The position numbers and the translations under genes were made by a program. A DNA stretch of 24,290 nt. It comes from a virus. The DNA lies in the IMG/VR virus record IMGVR_UViG_3300046000_003224, positions 1 to 24,290 of that record, one strand, 5' to 3'. The stretch's first letter is position 1; each line of letters opens with the position of its first letter. Of this stretch, positions 1 through 6,677 are shown one piece after another. The notes below the pieces were generated by a model that did no database searches, was not told the DNA's origin, and saw only the letters and a list, made by a program, of their open reading frames with translations.

Positions 1-235
1 CGCCTTTGGTGGCGTCTGCAGCCGTAACCCAATTAAACGAGGCCGTCATAGCCGTAGCATCGGCGCGGGTGGACCCGGCCGCCGCAGGCTTGGCGACATC
101 TACGGCCAAGTTAGTGATACCGGACGTAGAAACGCCGGCGATAGTGCCTCCACTGATCGTCGCACCCGTGATGGTTGTGCCAGCAACGAGTTCGGGATCA
201 GAGAAGGCAACGCCGACAGCTTTAGTGTTAGGCAT
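1..235 (-). CDS. small phage virion-like protein, 3' end cut by window edge
   Basis: The ATG at 233-235 on the minus strand is preceded by a clear AGGAG ribosome binding site. The frame stays open for 78 codons to the window edge, so the C-terminus is missing. The visible part is rich in Gly, Thr, Ala and Ser, with a short run of TITGATISGGTIAG-like beta turns. It then reads TASFNWVTAADATKG, which resembles the start of a widespread family of short phage structural proteins of unknown role. It lies 15 bp downstream of the 155-aa gene in the late structural operon. A head decoration or tail-accessory role is an inference from position and composition; no catalytic motif is seen. Confidence 0.7.
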   Translation of the reverse strand, partial: MPNTKAVGVAFSDPELVAGTTITGATISGGTIAGVSTSGITNLAVDVAKPAAAGSTRADATAMTASFNWVTAADATKG

Positions 236-250
236 TGCCTTCTCCTATTG

Positions 251-718
251 TTACGCGATGCGATAGAGCGTCCAAGCGCCCGAGCCAGTCTTACGAGCGC
301 GGAAACGCTGCGCAGTGCCGGCCGTAGCAACGACGGTCATAAGACCAACCAACGTCCATCCCGTATTGGTCGTCAGCGTAATGACGCCCGAGCCCGAACC
401 GTCAACATTGACAACCGAGAAGTCAAAGCTCTCCCCAATATTGATAGCCGAGGGGATGCCAGCTTCGAGGGTTGAAACAGTCGGAAGCTGATAAGACGCC
501 GCCGAGCTGCCCGGCGAGCCCAACAGAATACCATTAGTGACCTGATCGGCCGTCAGAGTAGCCGAAGCCGTCGCCGTGGCCGGAACAGCCGTAACGAACA
601 TAAGCGGTTCGCCGCGATTACCTGCACCAACCTGATAGCCGCCAGTGCCAGTAGACAGCGCCGGCGTCGGGCCGAAGGATTCGAGCGGATAAGACGCGCC
701 CTGCGTAGTGATAGCCAT
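251..718 (-). CDS. probable phage virion protein, 155 aa
   Basis: The start ATG has an AAAGGAG site nine bases upstream and lies about 50 bp after the major capsid gene. The protein is rich in Gly, Ser, Thr and Ala and almost free of charged residues until the C-terminus. There it ends in a motif, roughly residues 138-155, that reads RFRARKTGSGAWTLYRI. I know this motif (beta-rich, 'NTGWTLVG' followed by 'FRARKTG') as recurring in small phage structural proteins and at the ends of some tail fibres. No enzyme motif is seen. Position right after the capsid gene suggests head decoration or a head-associated fibre, but this is inference. Confidence 0.75.
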   Translation of the reverse strand: MAITTQGASYPLESFGPTPALSTGTGGYQVGAGNRGEPLMFVTAVPATATASATLTADQVTNGILLGSPGSSAASYQLPTVSTLEAGIPSAINIGESFDFSVVNVDGSGSGVITLTTNTGWTLVGLMTVVATAGTAQRFRARKTGSGAWTLYRIA

Positions 719-748
719 GATTTATTGCTCCTTTGTCTGAGATGAAGA

Positions 749-764
749 TGGGGCCGAAGCCCCA
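749..764 (-). terminator. UUCG-tetraloop hairpin after the major capsid gene
   Basis: Read on the minus strand, TGGGGC-TTCG-GCCCCA forms a 6-bp stem closed by the very stable C(UUCG)G loop. It starts five bases after the capsid stop codon. The downstream tract TCTTCATCTC is only partly T-rich, so it may act as a leaky terminator or as a 3' mRNA stabiliser for the capsid transcript, not as a full stop. Confidence 0.55.
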
Positions 765-769
765 CCTCG

Positions 770-1966
770 TTAGCCCCAAAGACGAACCGCCATCTGCGGA
801 CGAATGACGCTGTAACCATACAGAACGTCAATACGGCAGGGCAGACGGTCGTTGTTGATGTCATACTGACGAACAACACGGAGCGAAATGCCGTTGTGAA
901 CCTGGCGAGAAGCCATGTCGACGCCCTGCGGCATGAGCAAGTCAGCCGTGGCGAACGCAATAGCGTCACGATGGTAGATGAGGTTCTGCGGATACTGAGT
1001 CGACGGCGAGCCGAGGAAGGTAACGGCCTTACCGGAAACCGGCAGAGCGTCAACCGTCGCAAGCGCCTGGCCAGCCGAATACATGGCCGGAACCGTAACA
1101 GTCGCGGTCGTGGAAGCCGTAACGTCCGCCAGAGCGACGAACTGATACAGCGAGCCAGTCGACTCACGGGTCTGCGGGTTGACGGCGTAGCAGTCGGCAA
1201 TCGTAAACACGTCGCCAGCCTTGATGACCGTCGAGCCAAGGCCCGTCAGGACGATGCTGGTCGAGCCTTCCGACGTAACCGAGGTGCTGACGGTGATCGT
1301 GCCCGTGCGCGAGCCGGTCGTAAACTGCTTGATCGACTGCGACATATTCAGCTCGTCATAGCCGAGGATGCCTTCACCGAACATGCCGTTCTTAAACTGC
1401 TTGCTGATGGCCGAAACCGGGTTGAACAGGCCCTTCATGCCTTCGATCAGCGCGGCGTTAGCAGCCGGGTTGACCGTCGCATAGCGCGGCGACATGACAG
1501 CGGCGTTCTCGTTGAGCTTCTGCTGCGCCTGCAACAGAACCAGCGAGGTGGCCGGGGTCGTGCCGGGCGTGCCGACCGAGTTGCCGATATACTTGAAGCT
1601 GTTCGCAACGTCAGCGTCGATAGACGATGCAAGCTGCGAGATACGAGGCTTCAGCACGCGCTCAGCGAAATCGTCGAGCTGCATGGTGAGTTCGGCAGTC
1701 GTGAAGTTCACGCCAATATGCTTCTGGCTGGAAACCGCGAGCGTGGTGTATTGCTCGTTGTCGTCCTGAACCTGAAGCGCAGCGCCGTCCGTGACCAGAG
1801 CGCGGTCGGGCAGACGGATGCGGAGGGTCGAGCCGATCTTAGCGCCTTCAACGGCGAAAGAGTCGTCATACTGACGGTTAACGGTGCGGGTCAGAACAAG
1901 ATTATTCTCAAGGATTTCAAGGGCCTTGCGAGTAATCATGTCAATAGTAAGAAGCGAATTAGACAT
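770..1966 (-). CDS. major capsid protein, P22 coat (gp5) family
   Basis: At 398 aa it is close to the P22 coat protein (430 aa). The N-terminus (SLLTIDMITRKALEILEN) is followed by a stretch around residues 40-110 containing GSTLRIRLPDR and VNFTTAELTMQLDDFAE, typical of the P22-type HK97-fold coat family. A Thr/Ser/Val-rich segment at roughly 220-340 fits the surface insertion domain of that family. The C-terminus returns to the core fold (LRVVRQYDINNDRLPCRIDVLYGYSVIRP). The gene starts three bases after the scaffold stop codon, and its GGAGATAAAGG site lies partly inside the end of the scaffold gene, so translational coupling is likely. The family assignment is strong; domain limits are estimates. 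Confidence 0.95.
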   Translation of the reverse strand: MSNSLLTIDMITRKALEILENNLVLTRTVNRQYDDSFAVEGAKIGSTLRIRLPDRALVTDGAALQVQDDNEQYTTLAVSSQKHIGVNFTTAELTMQLDDFAERVLKPRISQLASSIDADVANSFKYIGNSVGTPGTTPATSLVLLQAQQKLNENAAVMSPRYATVNPAANAALIEGMKGLFNPVSAISKQFKNGMFGEGILGYDELNMSQSIKQFTTGSRTGTITVSTSVTSEGSTSIVLTGLGSTVIKAGDVFTIADCYAVNPQTRESTGSLYQFVALADVTASTTATVTVPAMYSAGQALATVDALPVSGKAVTFLGSPSTQYPQNLIYHRDAIAFATADLLMPQGVDMASRQVHNGISLRVVRQYDINNDRLPCRIDVLYGYSVIRPQMAVRLWG

Positions 1967-1969
1967 CCT

Positions 1970-2752
1970 TTATCTCCGATTCTGCGCTTCCCACTTCCTG
2001 ATCTGCCGCAAGCGTTCCGCTTCAATCCATTCCGAAGTAGACATCTCTTTGACAGACCTAGGGTCCGTAGTGTCTCGTTTCGGGCTCGAACTTGACCGGG
2101 TAGCCGTGACAGGAGCAAGAGGTGCGGGCGCGGTTGAGGTTTTCTTAACCGGCGGATTTGAAGCCAGATTGGCCTCAATTTTTCCGATCTCTTTTGCCTG
2201 CAAGATAGGCGGCAGACGAGAAATGCGTCCAGCTTCTTTCGGATTGGAGCCAAGGTAATAGATCACCTCGGGGCCAATGTCGGAAGCTTGGATCGCCTGA
2301 GCCATATGGTCCGTTACGGGAAGATTTGGATTATACGCGACCTGTTCAAAGTCCTCGTATTTCTCTCTGGCTTCCTCTTCGCGGTCCTTATATGCCTCTA
2401 CGATCTCAGCCTGTTGTCTAGCGGCTTCTCGCTTTGCCAAAAGTTCCTGAGCCTTCTGTTCAGCAAGTACTTCGGCATACTGCTGAGCGGACTCAAAGTC
2501 ATTTGGGTCGGTCGGAGGCGCTACAGGTTTCGTGGCCTGTAACTCCGCTAGGCGCTGGGCCTGCTCTCGTTCCCATTTACGCTGTTCTCTTGCAAGGCGC
2601 TTGCTTACAATGGCGTCCAACTCTTCCTGAGAGAACGTCTTTGTATGCTGCTGTTCCTCCGGCATCGATTCCTGCGGAACGTCCGGCGCTGCCGTAGCTT
2701 CCGGTTCCGGCGCGGGGCTGATCTCCGCTACAGCCTGTTCTTCGTCAGACAT
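1970..2752 (-). CDS. head scaffolding protein
   Basis: This 260-aa, highly charged protein begins with an acidic, Pro/Glu-rich segment (residues 1-35). It continues with a long, probably coiled, helical region rich in Glu, Gln, Arg and Ala (about 40-150). It ends in a basic helix (last ~20 residues, several Arg/Lys and two Trp), where P22 scaffold carries its coat-binding element. P22 scaffold is 303 aa. The position directly upstream of the coat gene is the classic scaffold location. A GGAGA site precedes the ATG. In this family the protein directs procapsid assembly and then leaves the head. No protease motif is visible in the protein or its neighbours. Confidence 0.85.
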   Translation of the reverse strand: MSDEEQAVAEISPAPEPEATAAPDVPQESMPEEQQHTKTFSQEELDAIVSKRLAREQRKWEREQAQRLAELQATKPVAPPTDPNDFESAQQYAEVLAEQKAQELLAKREAARQQAEIVEAYKDREEEAREKYEDFEQVAYNPNLPVTDHMAQAIQASDIGPEVIYYLGSNPKEAGRISRLPPILQAKEIGKIEANLASNPPVKKTSTAPAPLAPVTATRSSSSPKRDTTDPRSVKEMSTSEWIEAERLRQIRKWEAQNRR

Positions 2753-2793
2753 TACGTCTCCTATACCTAGCTATACGGCTAGTCGGCACACAA

Positions 2794-2822
2794 AAAGTAT
2801 TTACTTTGTGTATAAAAGTCAA
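2794..2822 (-). promoter_or_regulatory. possible promoter for scaffold and capsid genes
   Basis: On the minus strand TTGACT (2817-2822) lies 17 bp from TACTTT (2794-2799). The -35-like hexamer overlaps the tailspike stop codon. An imperfect hairpin (ACACAAAGTA / TACTTTTTGTGT, two-base bulge) covers the spacer. The -10 match is poor, so this is a weak call, supported mainly by the AT-rich 66-bp gap in an otherwise tightly packed operon. Confidence 0.35.
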
Positions 2823-4528
2823 TTACCTGTGAGTAGCACGTTAAGAGCTCGAAAAACGCCTGTTCGATTCTCTAGATATATATTGCCGTCCGAGGCAGCA
2901 CTTACCGTAAAATCACCGACGGAACCTGTCGTGCCTGTCAACACACCCGTAGTGACGGCAAAGTTAGCTGCGGGCGACGGCGAAATCGCAACAATAGCCG
3001 ACGCTGGCGTCGCCGTGCAGCGCAGCCAAACATCGCCCGCTGGAGCTGCGCCTGAAGGCGCGGCGGCTGGCACCATAGTCATTATTACCGTTTTCTCCGC
3101 TGTGGGAAGATTAATAGATACTGCCGTGTCATTATTTATTGAAAACCGTCTAGTGAAAATGCCAGTGGGAAGATTAGCGGCGCTAGTAGTGCTGTATCTA
3201 ACCGGAAACAATATAATACCCGACCCAATAGTCTGGTATCTTGTAGCAGGCGATGAGCTAAACGTAGGAATCTGTATTATATTTATGCTCGCAGAGCCAT
3301 CAGCTACGAACGCGCCTACGCCACCGACAGCATTTCTATCCCAATCTTGCACTTTAATCGCGGATACGTTTAGCGTATGTGCCGCACCCGCAGCGCGCAC
3401 AGCGGCGTCATTAGCGCGCGTAACTGCAAGCCCTGAGACTTCTAACTGAGATACGACAGTGCCGCTGAGCGAGATACCATCGCCAGTGACAAAGATAGTT
3501 GCATTCGAATTTGACGTAAAATTCGTGATATTGCCATAAGCGGTATAGTAATCCGAAATTATTTCAATACCGCCGCCGCAGCCATCCGAATAACAGTCTA
3601 TGATACCAAAACTAGCGAACCCCGAGCCCGCCCCGCTAACGTCGCGCGCTAGCAGAAATCTATTATAGTAGATAGAAAAACTGTTGGTTATATACAACCC
3701 GTCTGAGCGTGTTATTCTAAACCCTACAGCATTATTTACGGTGTATGTAATTACATCTAGACTTTGGGACCAGAAAGGCCACCACTGCACTTCATTCCAA
3801 TACTGAACATCAGAACTACGTTCGCATAAGATACCCGTGTAAAGCGGCTGGCCCATTATATGTTGAGCGTTAAGAGTTCCCGCTGACCGCACATAGATAC
3901 CAACATACGGATTGAGTAACACAATATTATATAGCTGAACGTCATACTCAACGCGGATGTCTTCACCGCAAACAAGCGGCGTCCAGCCCGGTGCAGGCAA
4001 CGGTTGATTTGGGCGGTAAGTTCCTATGTTAGTTATATTTACAAATCTTTTTGCCTGACCAACTGATGCGCTGTCACGGCAGAAAAATCCGATGCCTGTG
4101 TGATCTAAATAAAACCAAGTGCCCGTTGTCGGCGGAGTTACTAACGGAATTGGAATTGCGGTCGTAATATTAGGCGCGTCGCCCTCAATAGCCGCGCCTG
4201 CGGAAAAATTTAACTGAGCCGTCATGCGGTATTTACCTGACGGGACGAATAAAGTCTTACCGGTAGAAACAGCATAGTCTATGGCTTTTTGCATATTGAC
4301 GGTATCATCAGTGATGCCGTCACCAACAACGCCAAAATCTTTGGCACTTATTGTGTCTGACAAACGCGACTGAATAGACCTGTCAATTGCCCCAGTGCCG
4401 GGGGGCGAAAAAGGAAGGTTATCTAAGGTTGTCTTTTTAGTGCTTCCCGTTTGAACCAGCGGAATAAGCTCCGTTCCAGTCAAAGGCGTTGAAGCGTCGG
4501 GGAGCTGAGAAATCTTGAGGTTCGGCAT
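2819..4528 (-). CDS. tailspike/tail fibre with pectate-lyase-type beta helix
   Basis: The 569-aa product begins with a short virion-binding type N-terminus (residues 4-28, KISQLPDASTPLTGTELIPL), common in phage tail fibres. Residues 64-102 carry the DFGVVGDGITDDT...PSGKYRM signature of the pectate lyase 3 / right-handed beta-helix fold. The body to about residue 480 is rich in Ile, Asn, Gly and Tyr as expected for stacked beta coils, and the last ~90 residues form a separate Ala/Thr/Ser-rich C-terminal part. Such proteins bind, and often cleave, surface polysaccharide. Catalytic residues cannot be assigned by eye. The gene is visibly more AT-rich than the portal or terminase genes, which suggests exchange of a host-range module. 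An AAGGAT site precedes the ATG. Confidence 0.85.
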   Translation of the reverse strand: MPNLKISQLPDASTPLTGTELIPLVQTGSTKKTTLDNLPFSPPGTGAIDRSIQSRLSDTISAKDFGVVGDGITDDTVNMQKAIDYAVSTGKTLFVPSGKYRMTAQLNFSAGAAIEGDAPNITTAIPIPLVTPPTTGTWFYLDHTGIGFFCRDSASVGQAKRFVNITNIGTYRPNQPLPAPGWTPLVCGEDIRVEYDVQLYNIVLLNPYVGIYVRSAGTLNAQHIMGQPLYTGILCERSSDVQYWNEVQWWPFWSQSLDVITYTVNNAVGFRITRSDGLYITNSFSIYYNRFLLARDVSGAGSGFASFGIIDCYSDGCGGGIEIISDYYTAYGNITNFTSNSNATIFVTGDGISLSGTVVSQLEVSGLAVTRANDAAVRAAGAAHTLNVSAIKVQDWDRNAVGGVGAFVADGSASINIIQIPTFSSSPATRYQTIGSGIILFPVRYSTTSAANLPTGIFTRRFSINNDTAVSINLPTAEKTVIMTMVPAAAPSGAAPAGDVWLRCTATPASAIVAISPSPAANFAVTTGVLTGTTGSVGDFTVSAASDGNIYLENRTGVFRALNVLLTGN

Positions 4529-4542
4529 TCAAGTTATCCTTG

Positions 4543-4848
4543 TCAGACGTAATAACTGACGTTGACTTTTGCGCTGGCCGTCGTCTCAATGAATTTGATA
4601 CGGCTTAAATCGCCATCGTATTGGAATGGCACACCAGCAACTAGAAGCATACCGACGCTTGCAGTCGGGTCCGTGCCATCGTCGCGCCAGCGAACATTCT
4701 GCGTTTCGGCGACAATAATAGCAAAATTAGCCTTAGTGGCTGATCCATTTGGGGTTTGAGTCGGAACAGTGAGCCCTGTAGCTGAAGACAGGCTGGAGAG
4801 CTGCTGGTAGCCCATGCAGGTTGTGATACCCTTCACATTCATCGTCAT
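4543..4848 (-). CDS. small conserved phage protein, 101 aa, probable virion component
   Basis: It starts one base after the 485-aa gene's stop, with its ribosome binding site (GGGAGG) formed by that gene's last codons, so the two are probably translationally coupled. Residues 46-82 read ETQNVRWRDDGTDPTASVGMLLVAGVPFQYDG in outline (seen as VRWRDDG, then TASVGM, then PFQY). I recognise this as a recurring short phage protein with a compact beta fold. The C-terminus KVNVSYYV fits a final beta strand. Function is unknown. Position between the beta-repeat protein and the tailspike suggests a tail or head-surface role (inference). Confidence 0.75.
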   Translation of the reverse strand: MTMNVKGITTCMGYQQLSSLSSATGLTVPTQTPNGSATKANFAIIVAETQNVRWRDDGTDPTASVGMLLVAGVPFQYDGDLSRIKFIETTASAKVNVSYYV

Positions 4849-4849
4849 C

Positions 4850-6307
4850 TCAAAACCTCCCGCGCTGAGCCATAGAGCGCAGCTTTATGCCTGTAGATTG
4901 AGAATAAACGACTGGTATTGCGGTGAAAATCCAGCCTGCATTATTCCCGCCGTTCACATTACCATCTGAAGTTAGCGATTGCCAAACCGCGCCGCCAGTT
5001 ACTACAGAGTCGGTTATGGAACAATAACTTACCGTGTTTACCCCGGTAGAATCGCTCAGTGTGAACTGAGAACCCGGCGTGGCGCTATTCAGCGTCAAAA
5101 TATTGCCCGCCGTGCCCGAACCCGTAAACTGCGCTACCGTCTGCGTCGTGCCTGCGGTAAAAGTGATCGTAGAAGGCAGCGTTGTAGCCGTTATGTTGGC
5201 AAACGTATTGCTGCCGGTTATAGTAAGGGCACCCGCACCGCCTTGATTAAGCGTTGCGGAGTAGGAAAATCCATTTCCCACAAAAGTTTTTGCACTGGCC
5301 GAGGTCATCGTAATAGTGCCAGTGCCGCTGGTCGTAAAATTAGACCCGGACGCATTCCATGCCGTAGCGCCGCTACCCGTTACGTTAATTGTGCCGTTAG
5401 CAAACACAATAGTACGCGTGAATGCACCCGCTGTAATAAACGATGTGGTAGTTAAAGTCTTGCCATTAAGGTTTAACGGCCCTTGTGTCGTTCCAAATGT
5501 TGAACTTGTCGTGTAATTATCTTCAAGCTGCAAGGTTGCGTCGCCGCTATCGGTAAATGCCGATGTAATGGTAACGCCCGCCGTTGTAATCTTTTGGAGC
5601 CCGCTAGACGCAACAAAAGTATTAGCTGCTGATGCAGCATCCCAAGACTGACCACTGTTAAGCGTAAGATCGCCATAAATGTTTCGCGTCAAGGTATTTT
5701 TTATAGTTCCCGTAAAACCACTTGTTAGGGTTAAGTTTTTGATAGTTCTGTATATATCGATTGTATCGGAGCCCGCGGTAACAGTTATATTGACGGCATT
5801 AGCTTCGGTTCCTCCAGTAGAACCAAATAGCACAACACGATTGGTCGTCGTAGCAGCGCCATCAATACTAATATTGCTAGTGCCTGAGTAAGAAAAATTA
5901 GTAACTGTCGCCATAGACAATGGATTGGACGTAGCGGTTGTGCAAGACAACTTGCCCGACGCTCCAAAGGCTATAGATCGGACATTGCTGTTTGACGACG
6001 CAAAAATAGGCGTTGTCATTGTTATATTATTAAGGTCTATAGACCCTGTAGTCAAAGTAATGGTTGAGGCGGCGGTAAATGTATTATTTAATAGCAACGT
6101 GCAATTAACATTATTGATAGTAAGCGTCGAAACGCTTGCTGCTACGTTGACTGTAATAACAAACGCAGAAGCGCCCGAGTTAGAGTCGATCGTTGCGGTG
6201 TCTGCGGACGTAGGGACGCTCGCGCCGCCCGCACCCCCTGAAGTGGCGGACCATTTGGCCGTATCATTCCAATTACCGGTGCCGCCGACCCAAAATCTAG
6301 CCGCCAT
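4850..6307 (-). CDS. beta-repeat, Gly/Ser/Thr/Asn-rich phage surface protein, 485 aa
   Basis: The N-terminus RFWVGGTGNWNDTAKWS is a recognisable leader of phage and bacterial beta-strand-repeat proteins. The rest is a long run of irregular repeats built from short hydrophobic strands alternating with Thr/Ser/Asn/Gly turns (ITLTTGSIDLNN, LTLTSGFTGTIKN, ITMTSASAKTF). This predicts an elongated beta-helix or stacked-sheet shaft. There is no signal peptide or membrane anchor, so it is more likely part of the virion than exported by the host. The last 20 residues (VVYSQSTGIKLRSMAQRGRF region) are basic and could be an attachment tail. The base composition is AT-rich compared with neighbours. A GTGAGGCG site precedes the ATG. 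Function beyond a structural fibre is not visible. Confidence 0.7.
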   Translation of the reverse strand: MAARFWVGGTGNWNDTAKWSATSGGAGGASVPTSADTATIDSNSGASAFVITVNVAASVSTLTINNVNCTLLLNNTFTAASTITLTTGSIDLNNITMTTPIFASSNSNVRSIAFGASGKLSCTTATSNPLSMATVTNFSYSGTSNISIDGAATTTNRVVLFGSTGGTEANAVNITVTAGSDTIDIYRTIKNLTLTSGFTGTIKNTLTRNIYGDLTLNSGQSWDAASAANTFVASSGLQKITTAGVTITSAFTDSGDATLQLEDNYTTSSTFGTTQGPLNLNGKTLTTTSFITAGAFTRTIVFANGTINVTGSGATAWNASGSNFTTSGTGTITMTSASAKTFVGNGFSYSATLNQGGAGALTITGSNTFANITATTLPSTITFTAGTTQTVAQFTGSGTAGNILTLNSATPGSQFTLSDSTGVNTVSYCSITDSVVTGGAVWQSLTSDGNVNGGNNAGWIFTAIPVVYSQSTGIKLRSMAQRGRF

Positions 6308-6314
6308 TTGCGCC

Positions 6315-6677
6315 TCACGCTAAGAATTTGAGCTTATAAAGCGTGCTGAGATACAGACCAACTATCTCATCGATAGTGTTTTGGATGGCCGTATCATCCT
6401 TTTCACAGACTTTATACCGGATATTTTCAATTTCTTTCAGTGAATCTTCAAGAAATTCGACCACATTGGTTGTTTTCTTGGTAGAATGAAGCGTAATCGG
6501 ACCGATTAAGCCGTGACGACCTTGATATTGCTCGGCCAAATCATCAGCCAAATCAATAATCTTGCCATAAAATGAGCCCAAAGCCTTATGTTTGGCGTAA
6601 GAGCGTGTGTTTAAATGCACGGAATGCGTGACATCCCGCGCCAAAAACAAATGCCCGATCAAATCAGCGCAGCTCAT
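6315..6677 (-). CDS. small helical phage protein, resembling DUF5856/ferritin-like family
   Basis: The 120-aa product starts inside the portal stop codon (ATGA overlap), which implies coupled translation. The sequence looks all-helical: LIGHLFLARDVTHSVHLNTRSYAKHKALGSFY is followed by LADDLAEQYQGRHG, then two further helices ending YKLKFLA. The regularly placed His, Asp and Glu (GHLF, RDVTH, HKALG, DLAEQYQGRHG) recall four-helix-bundle, Dps/ferritin-like proteins and the phage family DUF5856. The family match is from memory of the pattern and the function is not established. Its place right after the portal suggests a virion or head-to-tail accessory role, but metal binding or DNA protection is also possible. 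Confidence 0.7.
   Translation of the reverse strand: MSCADLIGHLFLARDVTHSVHLNTRSYAKHKALGSFYGKIIDLADDLAEQYQGRHGLIGPITLHSTKKTTNVVEFLEDSLKEIENIRYKVCEKDDTAIQNTIDEIVGLYLSTLYKLKFLA

Noticed and set aside
896-2095. 399-codon open frame on the plus strand
   Set aside because: It is antisense to the major capsid gene, very Arg-rich, and has no ribosome binding site. It reflects GC-rich third positions of the real gene.
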